The notes under the pieces were generated by a model, which saw only the letters and a program-made list of their open reading frames with translations, did no database searches and was not told where the DNA came from. Positions 1 to 10,598 of a DNA stretch of 64,000 nt are shown here, one piece after another. Each line of letters opens with the position of its first letter. The first letter of the stretch is position 1. Made by a program: the position numbers and the translations under genes. The stretch comes from Cenococcum geophilum 1.58 (lineage: Eukaryota > Ascomycota > Dothideomycetes > Gloniales > Gloniaceae): NCBI GenBank assembly GCA_001692895.1, contig KV748200.1, positions 813,343 through 877,342 of the forward strand. The letters are read 5' to 3'.

Positions 1-1
1 C

Positions 2-1259
2 TATCTCCATCTCCCCCCAGCAGAAACCGAAGAGGTTTCTATAACCCTTACACCTGAAGAGACAGTTGTGTATAAAAGGATCCTCGCAGATTGCCAGGCT
101 GAGTTCGACAGGATGGTTAGCACCAACTCGGAAATCAAGAAGTATAATGTTCTTTTTGCCACAATCATGAAGCTTCGGCGGCTTTGCAATCACGGGACAT
201 TGCAGGCCGCCACACCAAGCTGCTCCACGCCATTCGGAAAGAGGCGAAGATCAAGGAAGCAACAGATCTCTACTGATGGGGAGCTATGTTGCGAGTTCTG
301 TGGCGGGGAAGATGAAGATACCGCCACCTTATTAGACAGCCTCGATATGTGCCCTGAATGCTCTCGCTGCCTAGGGAGTCAAGAACCCTCTTTGTCCCAA
401 CCGCCAATGAACGGATCTTCTCCAGATTCCCCACCAAGCTCCCTAGCACCATGGGCGTCTGCAAGCCGAAGTTCTACTCCACAATCTCTTTCAATAATGT
501 CTCCTAACTCCTCATTTGGGCTTCAGGCAGGGTACTCATCTAAACTTGTTGCTGTCACTGACAACATTCAAAAGTCACTTAACGACTCGAAAAGGTAAGC
601 TGCCCTTATCTAAAGTCAATGTGAGAATTAGTCTGAGCAATTGTAGCCTTGTGTTCACATCCTGGCGGTCAACTCTGGATATACTTGTCAATATGCTCAC
701 AGATAGGGGTATCCCATGCCTTCGGATCGACGGACGAGTTAGTTTCTCTGATCGGCTTGAGATCCTCTCGAAATTTCGCGGAGATCCCAACACGCCTGTC
801 CTGCTCATGTCCATTGAAACTGGCGCGGTAGGGTATGGCAGTTGACCCATGCTCACGACTGCTTCACTTACTAACTGAGAGTCAGGCTCACCTTGACTGT
901 TGCCAATCGCGTCCACATTGTCGAGCCCCAATGGAATCCGTCAGTGGAAGAACAGGCTATCGCGAGGGCACTCCGAATGGGCCAGACTCGGAATGTGACT
1001 GTCATCAAGTATGTCACAGAGAAGACCGTGGAGCAGGTATATTGGCTCTGCCCTTTCGTGAGCCTTCACTGACCCTACGCTTCTAGAACATCGTCATGCT
1101 CCAGAAAAAGAAGAGTCAACTGGCCAAAATTTCCTTGGACGGCATGGATGATAGCGCGACGGGGAGGCTCGACGTTCGTGAAGCCAGCCTATTTCGGACA
1201 GTAGACACTGACAACTATTGCAGGACTTAAAATTTGTTCTTGACACAGGAGTGCAATAA
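2..1259 (+). CDS. SNF2-family helicase/ATPase (HLTF/Rad5-like), C-terminal part
   Basis: This is the last 350 codons of a gene that begins before the window. I read five exons: 2-594, 647-832, 886-1036, 1087-1173 and 1224-1259. All junctions are GT-AG and keep the frame. The first exon holds the end of the SNF2_N region (LPPAETEEVSITLTPEE, then MKLRRLCNHG), followed by a Cys-rich insert (CEFC ... CPEC) that resembles a degenerate RING or zinc finger. Exons 2 and 3 carry the helicase C domain: KSLVFTSWRSTLDIL, AVGLTLTVANRVHIVEPQWNP and the arginine-rich motif QAIARALRMGQTR. The protein ends DLKFVLDTGVQ. Proteins of this layout are nuclear DNA-dependent ATPases of the HLTF/Rad5 group, linked to chromatin remodelling or post-replication repair. 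The ATPase N-half is not visible, so the exact subgroup is uncertain. Confidence 0.88.
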
Positions 1260-1329
1260 TCGGCGCTCGACGACTTTTTCGAAAAGATGCGGCACAAGTA
1301 ACCACCGCCAGCAGGCAAAAACAATCAGC

Positions 1330-1675
1330 ACATGAGGCTGAAGTCTGCAACTTATACTGTGCATCTCTTAAATCTTTCCCTGTTTGCTTTATCTCAATAT
1401 TTACGCCAATAGGTCGTCGTCGTAGAGGTGTGTAAAAGAGTATGGTTGATAGACATCTCTTTTTTGGATCGTCCTTCTGCTTGGATTAATTTATTGAGGT
1501 ATTCGGAAGGCCCAATGTAGATGGCAAAGTCGATCATCCCGGTGGGTAAGGGGGTATCTTCTCCCAGACGCGTTGTCAAGTGTACAGGATCAATTTTAGC
1601 GGTCGTGCTAGGGTCGGGCATGAGCGAATACAGCGATGCGAGAGGTATGTCAATAAACTGACTAGTTCCGATCAT
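1330..1675 (-). pseudogene. PD-(D/E)XK nuclease-like protein, frameshifted fragment
   Basis: The minus strand from 1675 reads a fragment containing KIDPVHLTTRLGED, then GMIDFAIYIGPSEYL and SINHT. A shift of frame just after SINHT (near 1435-1445) is needed to continue with PLRRRPIGVNIEIK near 1380-1425. That order (MIDF..., then INHT, then PLR.RPI..IE.K with an E-x-K pair) matches fungal proteins annotated as PD-(D/E)XK nuclease-like. These are widespread in Pezizomycotina and of unknown role. The frame in use first terminates at 1394. The 3' end runs towards the helicase gene and the 5' side is cut off about 110 bp upstream by a hAT insertion. I infer a decayed gene; the family assignment rests on motif recall only. 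Confidence 0.5.
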
Positions 1676-1790
1676 ACACCTACAAGTGAACAGTCAGCCG
1701 GGACTGCGTCAACCATACAGAGGCGAAGGAAGTGCCTTATCTCTTTGAATCTCCATAGGACTAAGCCAAGCACTCGGTCATGCACACTAC

Positions 1791-2724
1791 CAGTGCTCTT
1801 ATCAATATCGAATATTGATTACTGAATTTTCAATATTGAATATTGAATGTCAATGTCAATGTCAATACGATATGTTCAATACTGAAAGATATTGAATATT
1901 GAAGATTTTTAGAGTTGAGGTGGTAAAAATGAGGCAAGATGTATTAGTAAATAACTCTCGGGCCTCCTTACAATACGTGCGCATTTAAAATTCATTAGGT
2001 AAACCTATAGAAGGTAAAAATTACCAAACATTAAATTAGATCTTGTAAGTCATCGCGCACAACATCGTCAATTTTAATAATTTTTGCACCCCCCCAGAGC
2101 TCAACCCTCCCCCTCCCCGTACACTCTACCTTTGATTAATGCCATACCTCCCTCATCTACCAACGCAACTGAGGACGATAATACATCCTCCTCCGCTATT
2201 TCTAAGCTTAATTCCAATCGATTTATCCACTCTAGCGGCGACGACGACGCGTCAAGCGACCCTACCCCAAACATGAACTCCCCAAAAGTCGCCTCGTAAA
2301 AGCGCCAGTTATCCACCTCTATGTGGCAGCTTACCCGCGATCCTCTCCCTTATAAAGCCATTCGCGATGGCAAGAATCGCATATAGTATTGCTTAATGTG
2401 GGGAGGGAGGCTATGGCGACGAATGTGGCACAAGAGACTTCGGAGGCCTTGGCAGAATCTAGAGAGCAGCCAACATCTACTACACCACGCCAAGGATTGC
2501 GGAGGTGACGATAGTGGTAAGAGAGTAGTCGCGAGAGAGTAACTATTTTGAAGCTCTACTAGAGCCCAGGGGCGTACGGAGCCTACTTTTAAATAAAACA
2601 CCATACCAAGACTGTACTATATTCAATATTCAATATCTTTTCAATATTTTTCAATATTGAATTAATTTTCAATATCAATATCAATACGGCCCTCTACGAA
2701 TATTGAATATTGATAAGAGCACTG
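1791..2724. mobile_element. Non-autonomous hAT transposon (934 bp)
   Basis: The ends are inverted: the left end begins CAGTGCTCTTATCAATAT and the right end is its reverse complement (…ATATTGATAAGAGCACTG). The element is flanked by a perfect 8-bp direct repeat, CACACTAC, at 1783-1790 and 2725-2732. An 8-bp TSD with CAGTG termini is the hAT hallmark. Both subterminal zones (1800-1915 and 2615-2715) are packed with CAATATT-type repeats, as expected of transposase-binding clusters. Around 2310-2470 the plus strand carries a broken stretch resembling the N-terminal BED zinc-finger region of hAT transposases (SMWQLTRDPLPYKAIRDGKN followed by a Tyr-Cys and frameshifts). There is no room for the catalytic domain, so this is a deletion derivative. 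Confidence 0.85.
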
Positions 2725-3007
2725 CACACTACTATTCCATGCCGCTTCTGATGTGTGCTCCTGTTCGCATGAGCGTGCATCTATTATATACTGTCCTTAC
2801 GCTCTTAGCCTTTAATCGTGCAGGAACACCGAAATCCCCGCTTTATACTTACACTTGCGATGCACCCCCTAATATTACGTAAATAAAATTTCTATTACTA
2901 TACATTTATAGAGCTTACGAAGCGCTTAAAATAAGCACTACTTTTATCTAAATATCCTAACGATAGGTAGTACTACGTAGACGTAGACCCCGCAAGAGCT
3001 CTACAGA

Positions 3008-3110
3008 ATGAAGCTTAGGCGGAGCTCTGCACGAAGCTCTACACAAAGCTCTACACGAAGCTGTACACGAAGCTGTACACGAAGCTCTACTTGGAGCTCT
3101 GCTTAAAGCT
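3008..3110. repeat. 12-bp minisatellite (ACGAAGCTCTAC type), small array
   Basis: About eight degenerate copies of a 12-bp unit related to CACGAAGCTCTA. The same unit forms very large arrays at 25.4-26.3 kb and 27.0-27.8 kb and smaller ones near 30.75 and 30.9-31.1 kb, so one repeat family links the gene side to the transposon side. Confidence 0.8.
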
Positions 3111-3356
3111 CTAATATATCTATTATATATTGTTCTTATTTCTGCTCTATGCGGACACTGTCACGCATAGGAACACCAAACTTCTACCAACCTAGACAAC
3201 CATTATTAATTACCGCACTACTCTATGGGTCTCCCCCTTAACCGCTTATTTTGTGCCCGTTGCCATTGCGCCAGGTCTATTTCTGAATACCCCTTTAATT
3301 CTGACGGCCTCCGCCTTACTATATATGTTTATTGCCAGTATAGGCGGAAGGAGAAG

Positions 3357-3475
3357 AAGCAGGCCCAACAGCCTCCGAAACAGCCTTTGCAGCAGTCTCC
3401 GCAGCAGTCTCCGCAGCAGCCTTATCAGCAGCCTTATCAGCAGCCTCCTCAGCAGCCTCCGCAGCAGCCATAGAA
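3357..3475. repeat. CAGCAGCCTCCG-type imperfect tandem repeat
   Basis: Imperfect 12-bp units such as CAGCAGCCTCCG and CAGCCTTATCAG are repeated about eight times. On the plus strand they give a Gln/Pro-rich frame and in other frames Ser/Leu or Arg/Leu repeats. No frame has a convincing start or any conserved domain, so I treat it as simple sequence rather than a gene. Confidence 0.7.
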
Positions 3476-3949
3476 CTCTCCGCGCTACTGCTCCAGTTGT
3501 AACCAGCCACGTCAACGCTTCTAATTTAGCCGGTTTAAAACTTGCGAGATCTGCTGTATAACTAATAAGAAAGCTCTACCCTAAAGGTCCGAGCGGAGGC
3601 GGTTGCATGGCCTACGGAATTAGCATCGGCCTCCGTTATGGGAGTTAGCACAAACACATCTACAGCGGTGGCAGGAGATAGTAGGTGAGGCAGAACTAAA
3701 ATCACGGCTAAAACGCGTCCTAATTATAGAGGACTACCTTCGAGAAATATATCTAAATAAATAAAGCTGACGGCTATAATAACGTGAAGAGCGCTGCCAA
3801 AAGCTACGGCAGTAACAGGAAAGGGCCTCGAGCTACAGAGAATACGGCTTTAATACTGGGCCTTACCACCCGAAAAGGGAGCAGCTTCTTACCGAAGGAG
3901 CTCTATACGTGGGAAGCTATGCAAGAGGCTATCCCTTATCCCGTCAATT

Positions 3950-4205
3950 CGCGTCCAACGGTTGTCGATAAGAACCAGCCAATCAATCGAGCTGAGTTTA
4001 ACGCCCGTTCTAAGGAATATAAAGCTTTTGATTTTATAGTAATTTGATATACACGCCTAATTTTAGGAGTTAAGTCGTTCGATATAAGGCTACTAGCACT
4101 TATCCTCCCTATAGAACGGTATTTTATATTATAGTAGGTAAGTAATTGATGAAATCTATATAGATGCACGCGTTGTTTTGAAACTGGTGTTCGCGCACGG
4201 GCCAC
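3950..4205. repeat. Dispersed repeat relic (VVDKN / GTTCGCGCACGGGCC family)
   Basis: Bases 3952-3990 (GTCCAACGGTTGTCGATAAG and onwards) and 4160-4200 (CGCGTTGTTTTGAAACTGG followed by TGTTCGCGCACGGGCC) resemble, in the same order, 33,889-33,935 and 34,088-34,125. A further copy of the last motif is at 4705-4724 and another at 33,680-33,698. The set looks like several remnants of one unidentified repeat family. Confidence 0.55.
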
Positions 4206-7012
4206 CTACTGACAGGATAAGGGATGCAAAAGTGGACCCTATAAAAGGTCCTACAGGGGCAGCAGTAGGGGCAGCGGGGTAAACTAGGGCAGTAATTGCG
4301 CGGTAACTGCGGCGGCAACTGCGGCAGTAACTACGGCAGTGTAAGGGGACTTTGCAGGCAGGGGCTGTGAAGCGTGATTGTAGGAACAAGATGGATTGCG
4401 GAGGAGATGAATCCTTGAGGAGGTAAGGCCTCTGGGATCGAGGAGACTATATACTATGGGCACATGCCTCCAGCACGTGACCAACGACCATCCAAGGGGT
4501 GTCCGAGGGCATATCCCTTATAATAGGTAATTTTTAGAGCTTTAAGGGCTAATTTTTAGCTTCTTTATAGGGAAATAATATATTAAATACGTTAAATAAA
4601 GTCTTTGTTATTATATTGACAATTTCGCACTATTTATACAAGATCTAGCGCGTTAAAGCTAATAAAGTAGGTGGTACAGTAAGTTGAGTTGGAATCAATA
4701 GTTTGGTGTTGGCGCACGGACCGCAATCTACCGAGGACCTTGCCAGGGGAAGGGGTACGTTAAAAATGCTAGGCTTAACACCTCAATTCTCATCGGTGTG
4801 CTCCCACGGCCACTTCGGTTTGTGCAGCAAGAGAACTTTCGCTGTTTCTGGATGGAACAGCTCTAATATGACCGGGGAAAGTGAATTCTATTGACGGACC
4901 AGGTGCTGAAGACTGGATATTCATACTAGTTTTGTCAGTGATGGAGAAGAGTGATCATTGGATTGTTGCTTTAGGTTAGCGGAATATGCTCCGTAAAATT
5001 TTAGCCGCCCTTGCGTGCCCTCGTTAGTAGGCAGGTGCGGAGTTATGAGAGTGTCTTAAAGGCGTCGAGATCCTCCAAAGATCCATAACAAAAGATCCAC
5101 AACCTCATCGACCGTATTGGAGCGACACGGCTTTCTCGTACTCGTACATCTTTGCTAACACGGTCATTTCCGAATGGGTCAAATTACGAGATGTATTTAC
5201 ATGCCCGTTCTCGTCTCAGGAGGCGTTCTGGAAGACTATTTTAACGGAGATGCCCTTGCCGGACCACACAAGCAGACGGATTGGTCATTGCAGGTAGTTA
5301 TTCGAGGCGCTGGCGCTACTGGTACTTTTGGAGCAGTGCCCTTTACAAATTCAAACTCGTTTAGCCTCTATAACCAATGGATTTGACAAGTTAAAAACCC
5401 CACACGACAGAGCACGGCGTATGTCCCGCAACGCGAGTGCAGAGAAGAATATCTCTCAATGCTGCCGTGAGATTCCGCCGAGATGTCCTTCCGACTCATC
5501 CTTTGGCTGAATGGCCGTATGGCTGTGTGGCCGTGTGGCCTGTAGGAGACTTCAGAAAAACTCGTGCACCAACCCGCGGGCGATGAGAGACATATCCACA
5601 TGAGGCAGGCTGGTAGGGAAAACTTGTACGCAATGGGGAAGCTTCGTTAGCAGTGGATGAAACACGGCGAGCTGTCATAGTCGCAAAGTGGAAGGTCGGT
5701 ACAGAAGTAACTCCAAATGAGCAGTGGCAATAGCATGCGAGGGATACCGTGACCGGTTATCCAGATGGTGGCGGACCTCTCGGAAGTTTTGGTTAGTGAA
5801 ATAAAAAGGCCTTGGCGGGGGCCGTCGTCGGAGAGGCTGACTTTTGGTGGGGCAGGGTGGGGGACGGGAGAGCGGGTTGCTAGTTGCTCTTTGTGGCTAT
5901 GCGCCACCAGGGGCTGAACGCCAACCACCTCTGCACGTTTGACCGTCCCAACCCTTCATTGGCTGCTTTTTCGCTTGTCGCCAGAAGGCCTGCCTGATCT
6001 TCGGCATTCGAGATACTCCTCTGATGCCACGCAAATGAGGCGCCGTCAAGCTTCCTAAGACCTCCAGGTATGTGAAGCTTGGTCTCCTTGTCAGATGCAA
6101 CCACTTAGCATGCATCAATCCATCACCAGAGAAATCTCTGTCCCTTTGGTGCCGGGGTTGCTGTTGTACGCGGTATGGTTTGCGCGCCTTGACCTTTATA
6201 TGGCTTTGTCTATATATACTGTCCTCGACGGCCCTGTATACTCACCAAGTTGAACGATCTTCTTCCCTCTGCTAGCTAGTAGGCCGTACCATCCGCGGCT
6301 TCATTTTAACTTTTATTCTTTTGAGCGTCTCGTGCTCCTCTTTGCACTCTTCTAGGCCCTAGCTCAACGCAGTTGCTTTGCAGCTACACCAAGCTACACT
6401 AACCCCTCCAACTCCGAACCTGTTCCTTTTTTTGCCAATACCAAAAGGGCTTCAAGGCGCCTCATACACGCTCATCTACGGCCTCTGTAGCGTGTGCCAC
6501 TTCTGTTAGTGGATGTAGTCCTTGCCCTGTCTTACCTCCCCGTGCCACCCTCGCCGATATCGATTGATCGGATCGTCCAACACGTCCCGGCCAATTGGCA
6601 TCATCCGTTGTCAGCCACGTTCAACCCGACGCCGTGAATCCAAACCCCGGGGTGCATTCTGTCTTCCGGAATTGGCGGAATTGGCGGATTCAGCGTAAGG
6701 CTTTTTCTCGCGGGGTCCTCATCCCCGTCCAAGTATCCCCTCAAACCACTCACGGGCTGAAGAACTGCAACGTGTTTACCAAAATACGGTCAGCTGCTAT
6801 CAGGTGAAAGGCTGATTTGCTTTAAGTACCGCTCGCTATCTGTGTTGGATTGCTTACCCACGCTGCTGCATCAGGGTTCGATGCTTGGTACACGCTAGGC
6901 GAGTAAGCTTCGATACATAAAGCTTCAGGCCCAACCAAGCTCAACCCCAGATCGTCCGCGCCAGATTTCTCTCGCCTTGACATCACAAAACCCTATTCCA
7001 CCACCCGCTGCC

Positions 7013-9220
7013 ATGTCGCTCCGGGATTACGGGGTCGCTGCGCCTCATGGCCCTAATATGGGCGGTGAACATGTGGCCACTCAGGATGTGCATGGCATGA
7101 ACCCGAACGAGGCTAGTGTATTCAACACTATCCTCCATCCCGACGACACTTATGATGAGCATGGCGTATACTGGGCTGACATGCCCCTCGGCCAGCGCGT
7201 CAAGTTCGTCAACAAGGTCGACTCCGCTGAGGCGAAGAAGGAAACCACCACAATATTGCAAATGATAAAAGCCGATCCCCTCAGCCCGGTTGGTTATTAC
7301 GCGAGGAATATGGTAATTCCTGGAGCTGGTCTTCTGCTCGAAGGGTTTGTTGGACCACTCGCATCCAAATTATCCAATTAGCTAAATATGGTAACAGCTA
7401 TGTTTTGTTCTCGATCGGCAATGTTAGGCCTTTACTGCAAGCGGCTTTCCCCGCCTGCTGGAAGACGTTCACCATCTGCAATGAGACTTGGACCCAAGCT
7501 ATCGATTATCTCGAGATTTGTGGAATTATTGTTGGTAAGACAAACCCCCCCGGGGGGAAAACCCCCCTACCAATAGCAAAATGGCCCTTTAACCATTCTC
7601 AGGACAAATACTAGTGGGAATCCTTGGAGACTGGATGGGACGTCGATGGGGTTTAATCCAGGACGCTGTGATCATGTTCCTTGGTCTCCTTATGCTTACT
7701 GCGGCTTGGGGTGTTGATCAGAATGGTTGGGTCATTTGCTACGTCTGGTCCCTCTTCTTCTACGGCGTTGGCGTCGGGGGAGAGTACCCCATGACGGCAA
7801 CATCGGGTATGGAGAACGCAGTCGGCTCTGGGAAAATATCGACAAAGGAAGATCGTCTCCACCGTGGACGCAAAGTCACCAGCGCGTTCTTAATGCAAGG
7901 CTGGGGCCAATTCGCCAATCAAGTGCTCCTGATCCTTCTTCTACTCATATTCCACCATGGCAGCGGCAACCCGCCATATTCGAAGGTCAGTTACCCGTAT
8001 GCTTTGGTTTTACACTTGTTCACTAACAGTTTCCCCAGGTCGCGGCCCAATGGACTTACCGCGTGAGCTTCGCTATTCCAGCCGTGGGCACATTGTGGCT
8101 TGTGTATTTCCGTTACTACAAGATGCGATCCGCAAGTAAGCAGCTACTTCTTGCCAAGCAGAAGCACAAGGTCACCGGCTACGACACTCAATCCCTTCGT
8201 CTTACATTCACATACTTTGGTCCTCGAATGCTTGCTACAGCGGGATCATGGTACGCCAACGATGTCTTCTTCTATGGCAACAAGCTCTTCCAGAACCAAT
8301 TCATTGCCGTCCTTACTCCCAACGAGAAATCCGTTATGGTGGGTTGGTTGTACAACCTCATCAACGTCGGTGTGAGCTTGGTCGGCTACTATCTAGCATC
8401 GTTCCTCATTGATAATAAGCTTTGTAAGTCGTCACATGCAAAAAGGGTTTTTGCGAAATACTGACCTGAGGCAATAGACGGAAGAAAATGGATGATGATT
8501 GTTGGTTTCTTGTGCGACTTCATTCTTTTTATCGTTCCAGCATTCAAGTATAATTACTTCACCGAACCGGCGCACATTCACGGATTCCAGGCCATGTATT
8601 TCTTATCTTCATTCTTCAATCAATTCGGACCTAATTCAGTTACCTTCCTTGTTGCCGCAGAAGTGTACCCAACTCCAATCCGCGCCACCGCTCACGGATT
8701 TTCCGCGGCGATAGGAAAACTTGGTGCTCTGACGGCTGCCATTCTTTACAACTATATTACAACGCAACAAAAGTTCTACGTGGTTCCCTGGTTCGGTCTC
8801 GCAGGCGCTGTGTTGACGTTTCTATTTCTTCCCGATACAACGGGGCTGGATCTCAAGGAGCAGGAGCGCCGTTGGTCGTACATCCGTGCGGGCCGCGAAG
8901 AGGACTATCACGGGATTGCCATCCATCCAAAGCATCTGTCTTTCTGGGAGCGAATCCGCGGGGTGGGCAAACACTACGACCCGGATTTGGATTACAAACA
9001 GAAGATTGAAGAACTCCGAGGTGATTGGGAAGCACTCCAAGCCCGCAAAGCCAGCGAGAAGGCTGAAGGCTTTGATGACGATGACGACGACTTCTCACAG
9101 GAGGTGCATGGTTACTTCCATCGTACCAGGGGGAACACACCGAGTCGTACTCCCATGATGCAAGGGAAAGAGAAGGACTCACCGGAAAGCTTTCCAATTG
9201 ACAGTGAGAAGGTGGTCTAG
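7013..9220 (+). CDS. MFS transporter, phosphate:H+ symporter (PHS/PHO84-GIT1-like) family
   Basis: Five exons (7013-7344, 7398-7534, 7603-7985, 8039-8423, 8478-9220) encode 659 residues. Every junction is GT-AG and the phases agree. I chose the ATG at 7013 (context GCTGCCATGTCG); the frame is open further upstream but without an ATG. Features seen: LGDWMGRRWG after TM2 (MFS motif A type), FFYGVGVGGEYPMTATSGME (PHS-type signature), a central hydrophilic loop, then FFNQFGPNSVTFLVAAEVYP and PTPIRATAHGFSAA in the C-half. A long acidic/hydrophilic cytosolic tail contains GFDDDDDDF. The family moves inorganic phosphate or glycerophospho-compounds with protons across the plasma membrane. Which substrate this member takes cannot be read from sequence. 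Intron 2 contains an odd run of C and G homopolymers. Confidence 0.9.
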
Positions 9221-10085
9221 GGGTGATGAGTGAAGAGACTGAATCATAAGTATTTTGGGGGGATTAGGGTTTTCATCGGGAGGGGGGAGTGGGGCACAGT
9301 AATGGAACAGCGATTCGTTGGAAGAAAAGCGTTCTGTGGCGTTTCCTGTATAGCGAGGCCAGTCGGATACCCACACTTGTACTACTACATAGTTTCATAC
9401 GAATACCAGACGTTCATTTTTCTTGCCTCTTTCGGGGTCATTGCATGTGCGTGGCGTAGAGAACGAACATTGAGTTCAACGAGTCCGCGCGTCAGGCTGA
9501 CGTAAGAGAGATCGGCAGCAATAAAAGTTTTTGACATGGAGCCTGGGGCGGTCGGTCGCAGCAAGAGCAGATAGACAACGACAGGTATGGGCCAATAACA
9601 GTGGGCTAAGTTTGGCAAAGTATTTGGCGAAGCTGGCTTTTGATGGTGGCTCACAAACGGAGAGGTGCAGCGGAGTTGAGAAGACTGGCACGACTGGGCG
9701 ACTGGCGAGAGGCGGCGAGGCGGCGAGAAGCGGCGCGTCGTTGGCATTCATGGGTGGCGGGCTTGGGCGGGCTTGTGCAGCCACAAAAACCTGAAACCAA
9801 GGAACCTGCATACCTACAAATTCACTCAGCTTAAATATCCCCTCCCCCTCGGTCCACTGTGTTCCCTTTCCTTTTTCCCGCTGCCTTTCCATTCGTTCAC
9901 AACAACGCAAGTCTGGTATCACGTTCGTTATATTCTTGTCAATACCCTCCTCGACTCCGTCACAAACACCTGGATTCTACCGATATCAAGCCAATTCCGT
10001 TTCCGCGAACTGTCTTCTCGCTGCTACGCAAGCTTCCTAGGCACACCTCAATTCCTCTCTCCTAAAACAACTCTAACCAGCAACA
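9221..10085. promoter_or_regulatory. Intergenic region and 5' leader of the cell-wall protein gene
   Basis: No gene is supported. The distal half contains the transporter 3' flank. From about 9835 to 10,080 the plus strand is strongly C/T-rich (for example CCTTTCCTTTTTCCCGCTGC), a pattern common in leaders of strongly expressed fungal genes. A TTAAATATCC motif at 9832-9841 could serve as a TATA-like element. Confidence 0.4.
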
Positions 10086-10598
10086 ATGCGTTCTTCTATC
10101 TCCCTCGCTGTCCTCGTGGCCGTTGCTGCACCAGCCCTCTCTACCACCACCTTACAACCCATCTCTCAGATCTCTGACGGCCAGATCCAGGCACCAGCTA
10201 CAACTGTTGCTAGCTATACTTCGTCTGATGTGACGGTCGTACCGACTTCTGCTGTCGCTGCCAGCAGCTACTCAGTTTCCATCGTGAGCCCTCCAGTCGT
10301 CTCCAGTGTTGCTTCGGTCACCCCTATTGTGTCCGCACCCGTGGTTGTACCATCCTATCCTACCGGCAACACCTCCGTCCCAGTCACAGCCCCAACTTAC
10401 ACCAACACAACCTTGGCGTCTGTGTCGGTCGGCTCTTTGACTGCCACCGCCCCTGCTGGTACCACCGCGGGCGCTGCCAGTGGCACATCCGCTGCAGCCT
10501 CCGCTACCGGCACTGGCGCTGCAGACGCCGCTTTCGGCAGCCCTCTTGGTGCTCTCAGCTATCTCGCCGTCGCCGCCGCTGGTTTCTTCCTTGCATAG
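10086..10598 (+). CDS. Small GPI-anchored cell-wall protein with one PIR repeat
   Basis: One exon encodes 170 residues. Residues 1-19 (MRSSISLAVLVAVAAPALS) form a clear secretion signal. At about residues 26-34 the segment QISDGQIQA fits the PIR core (Q-[IV]-x-D-G-Q-[IV]-Q), the Gln of which can be ester-linked to beta-1,3-glucan. The middle is rich in Ser, Thr, Val, Ala and Pro, with NTS and NTT sites for N-glycosylation, typical of a heavily O-mannosylated stalk. The C-terminus (about 150-170) is hydrophobic and preceded by small residues, as in GPI-attachment signals. I infer a wall-bound structural or adhesion protein. Having a single PIR unit together with a GPI signal is less usual than the classical multi-repeat PIR proteins. 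Confidence 0.85.
   Translation: MRSSISLAVLVAVAAPALSTTTLQPISQISDGQIQAPATTVASYTSSDVTVVPTSAVAASSYSVSIVSPPVVSSVASVTPIVSAPVVVPSYPTGNTSVPVTAPTYTNTTLASVSVGSLTATAPAGTTAGAASGTSAAASATGTGAADAAFGSPLGALSYLAVAAAGFFLA

Larger units (their letters stand above)
2733..7012. other. Long gene-poor stretch with repeat relics
   Basis: I find no gene I can support here. The left part (2.9-4.7 kb) is AT-rich. It holds a small 12-bp minisatellite, a CAG-rich imperfect repeat and blocks related to sequence at 33.5-34.1 kb. From 4.7 to 6.3 kb the composition is mixed, with short open frames that show no recognisable motifs. From about 6.29 to 6.56 kb the sequence is pyrimidine-rich, and together with 6.8-7.0 kb this probably forms the promoter and 5' leader of the transporter gene. 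Confidence 0.5.

Noticed and set aside
5174..5386. 70-codon plus-strand frame (MGQITRCIYMPVLVSGG…)
   Set aside because: No recognisable domain, no splice partners found on either side, and the surrounding region is non-coding in character.
6860..6885. GGGTTCGATGC, resembling a tRNA B box
   Set aside because: The consensus CC is missing and no A box or acceptor pairing is found at a suitable distance.
6977..7012. Upstream extension of the transporter frame
   Set aside because: It opens without an ATG; the ATG at 7013 has a good context and fits the family start.
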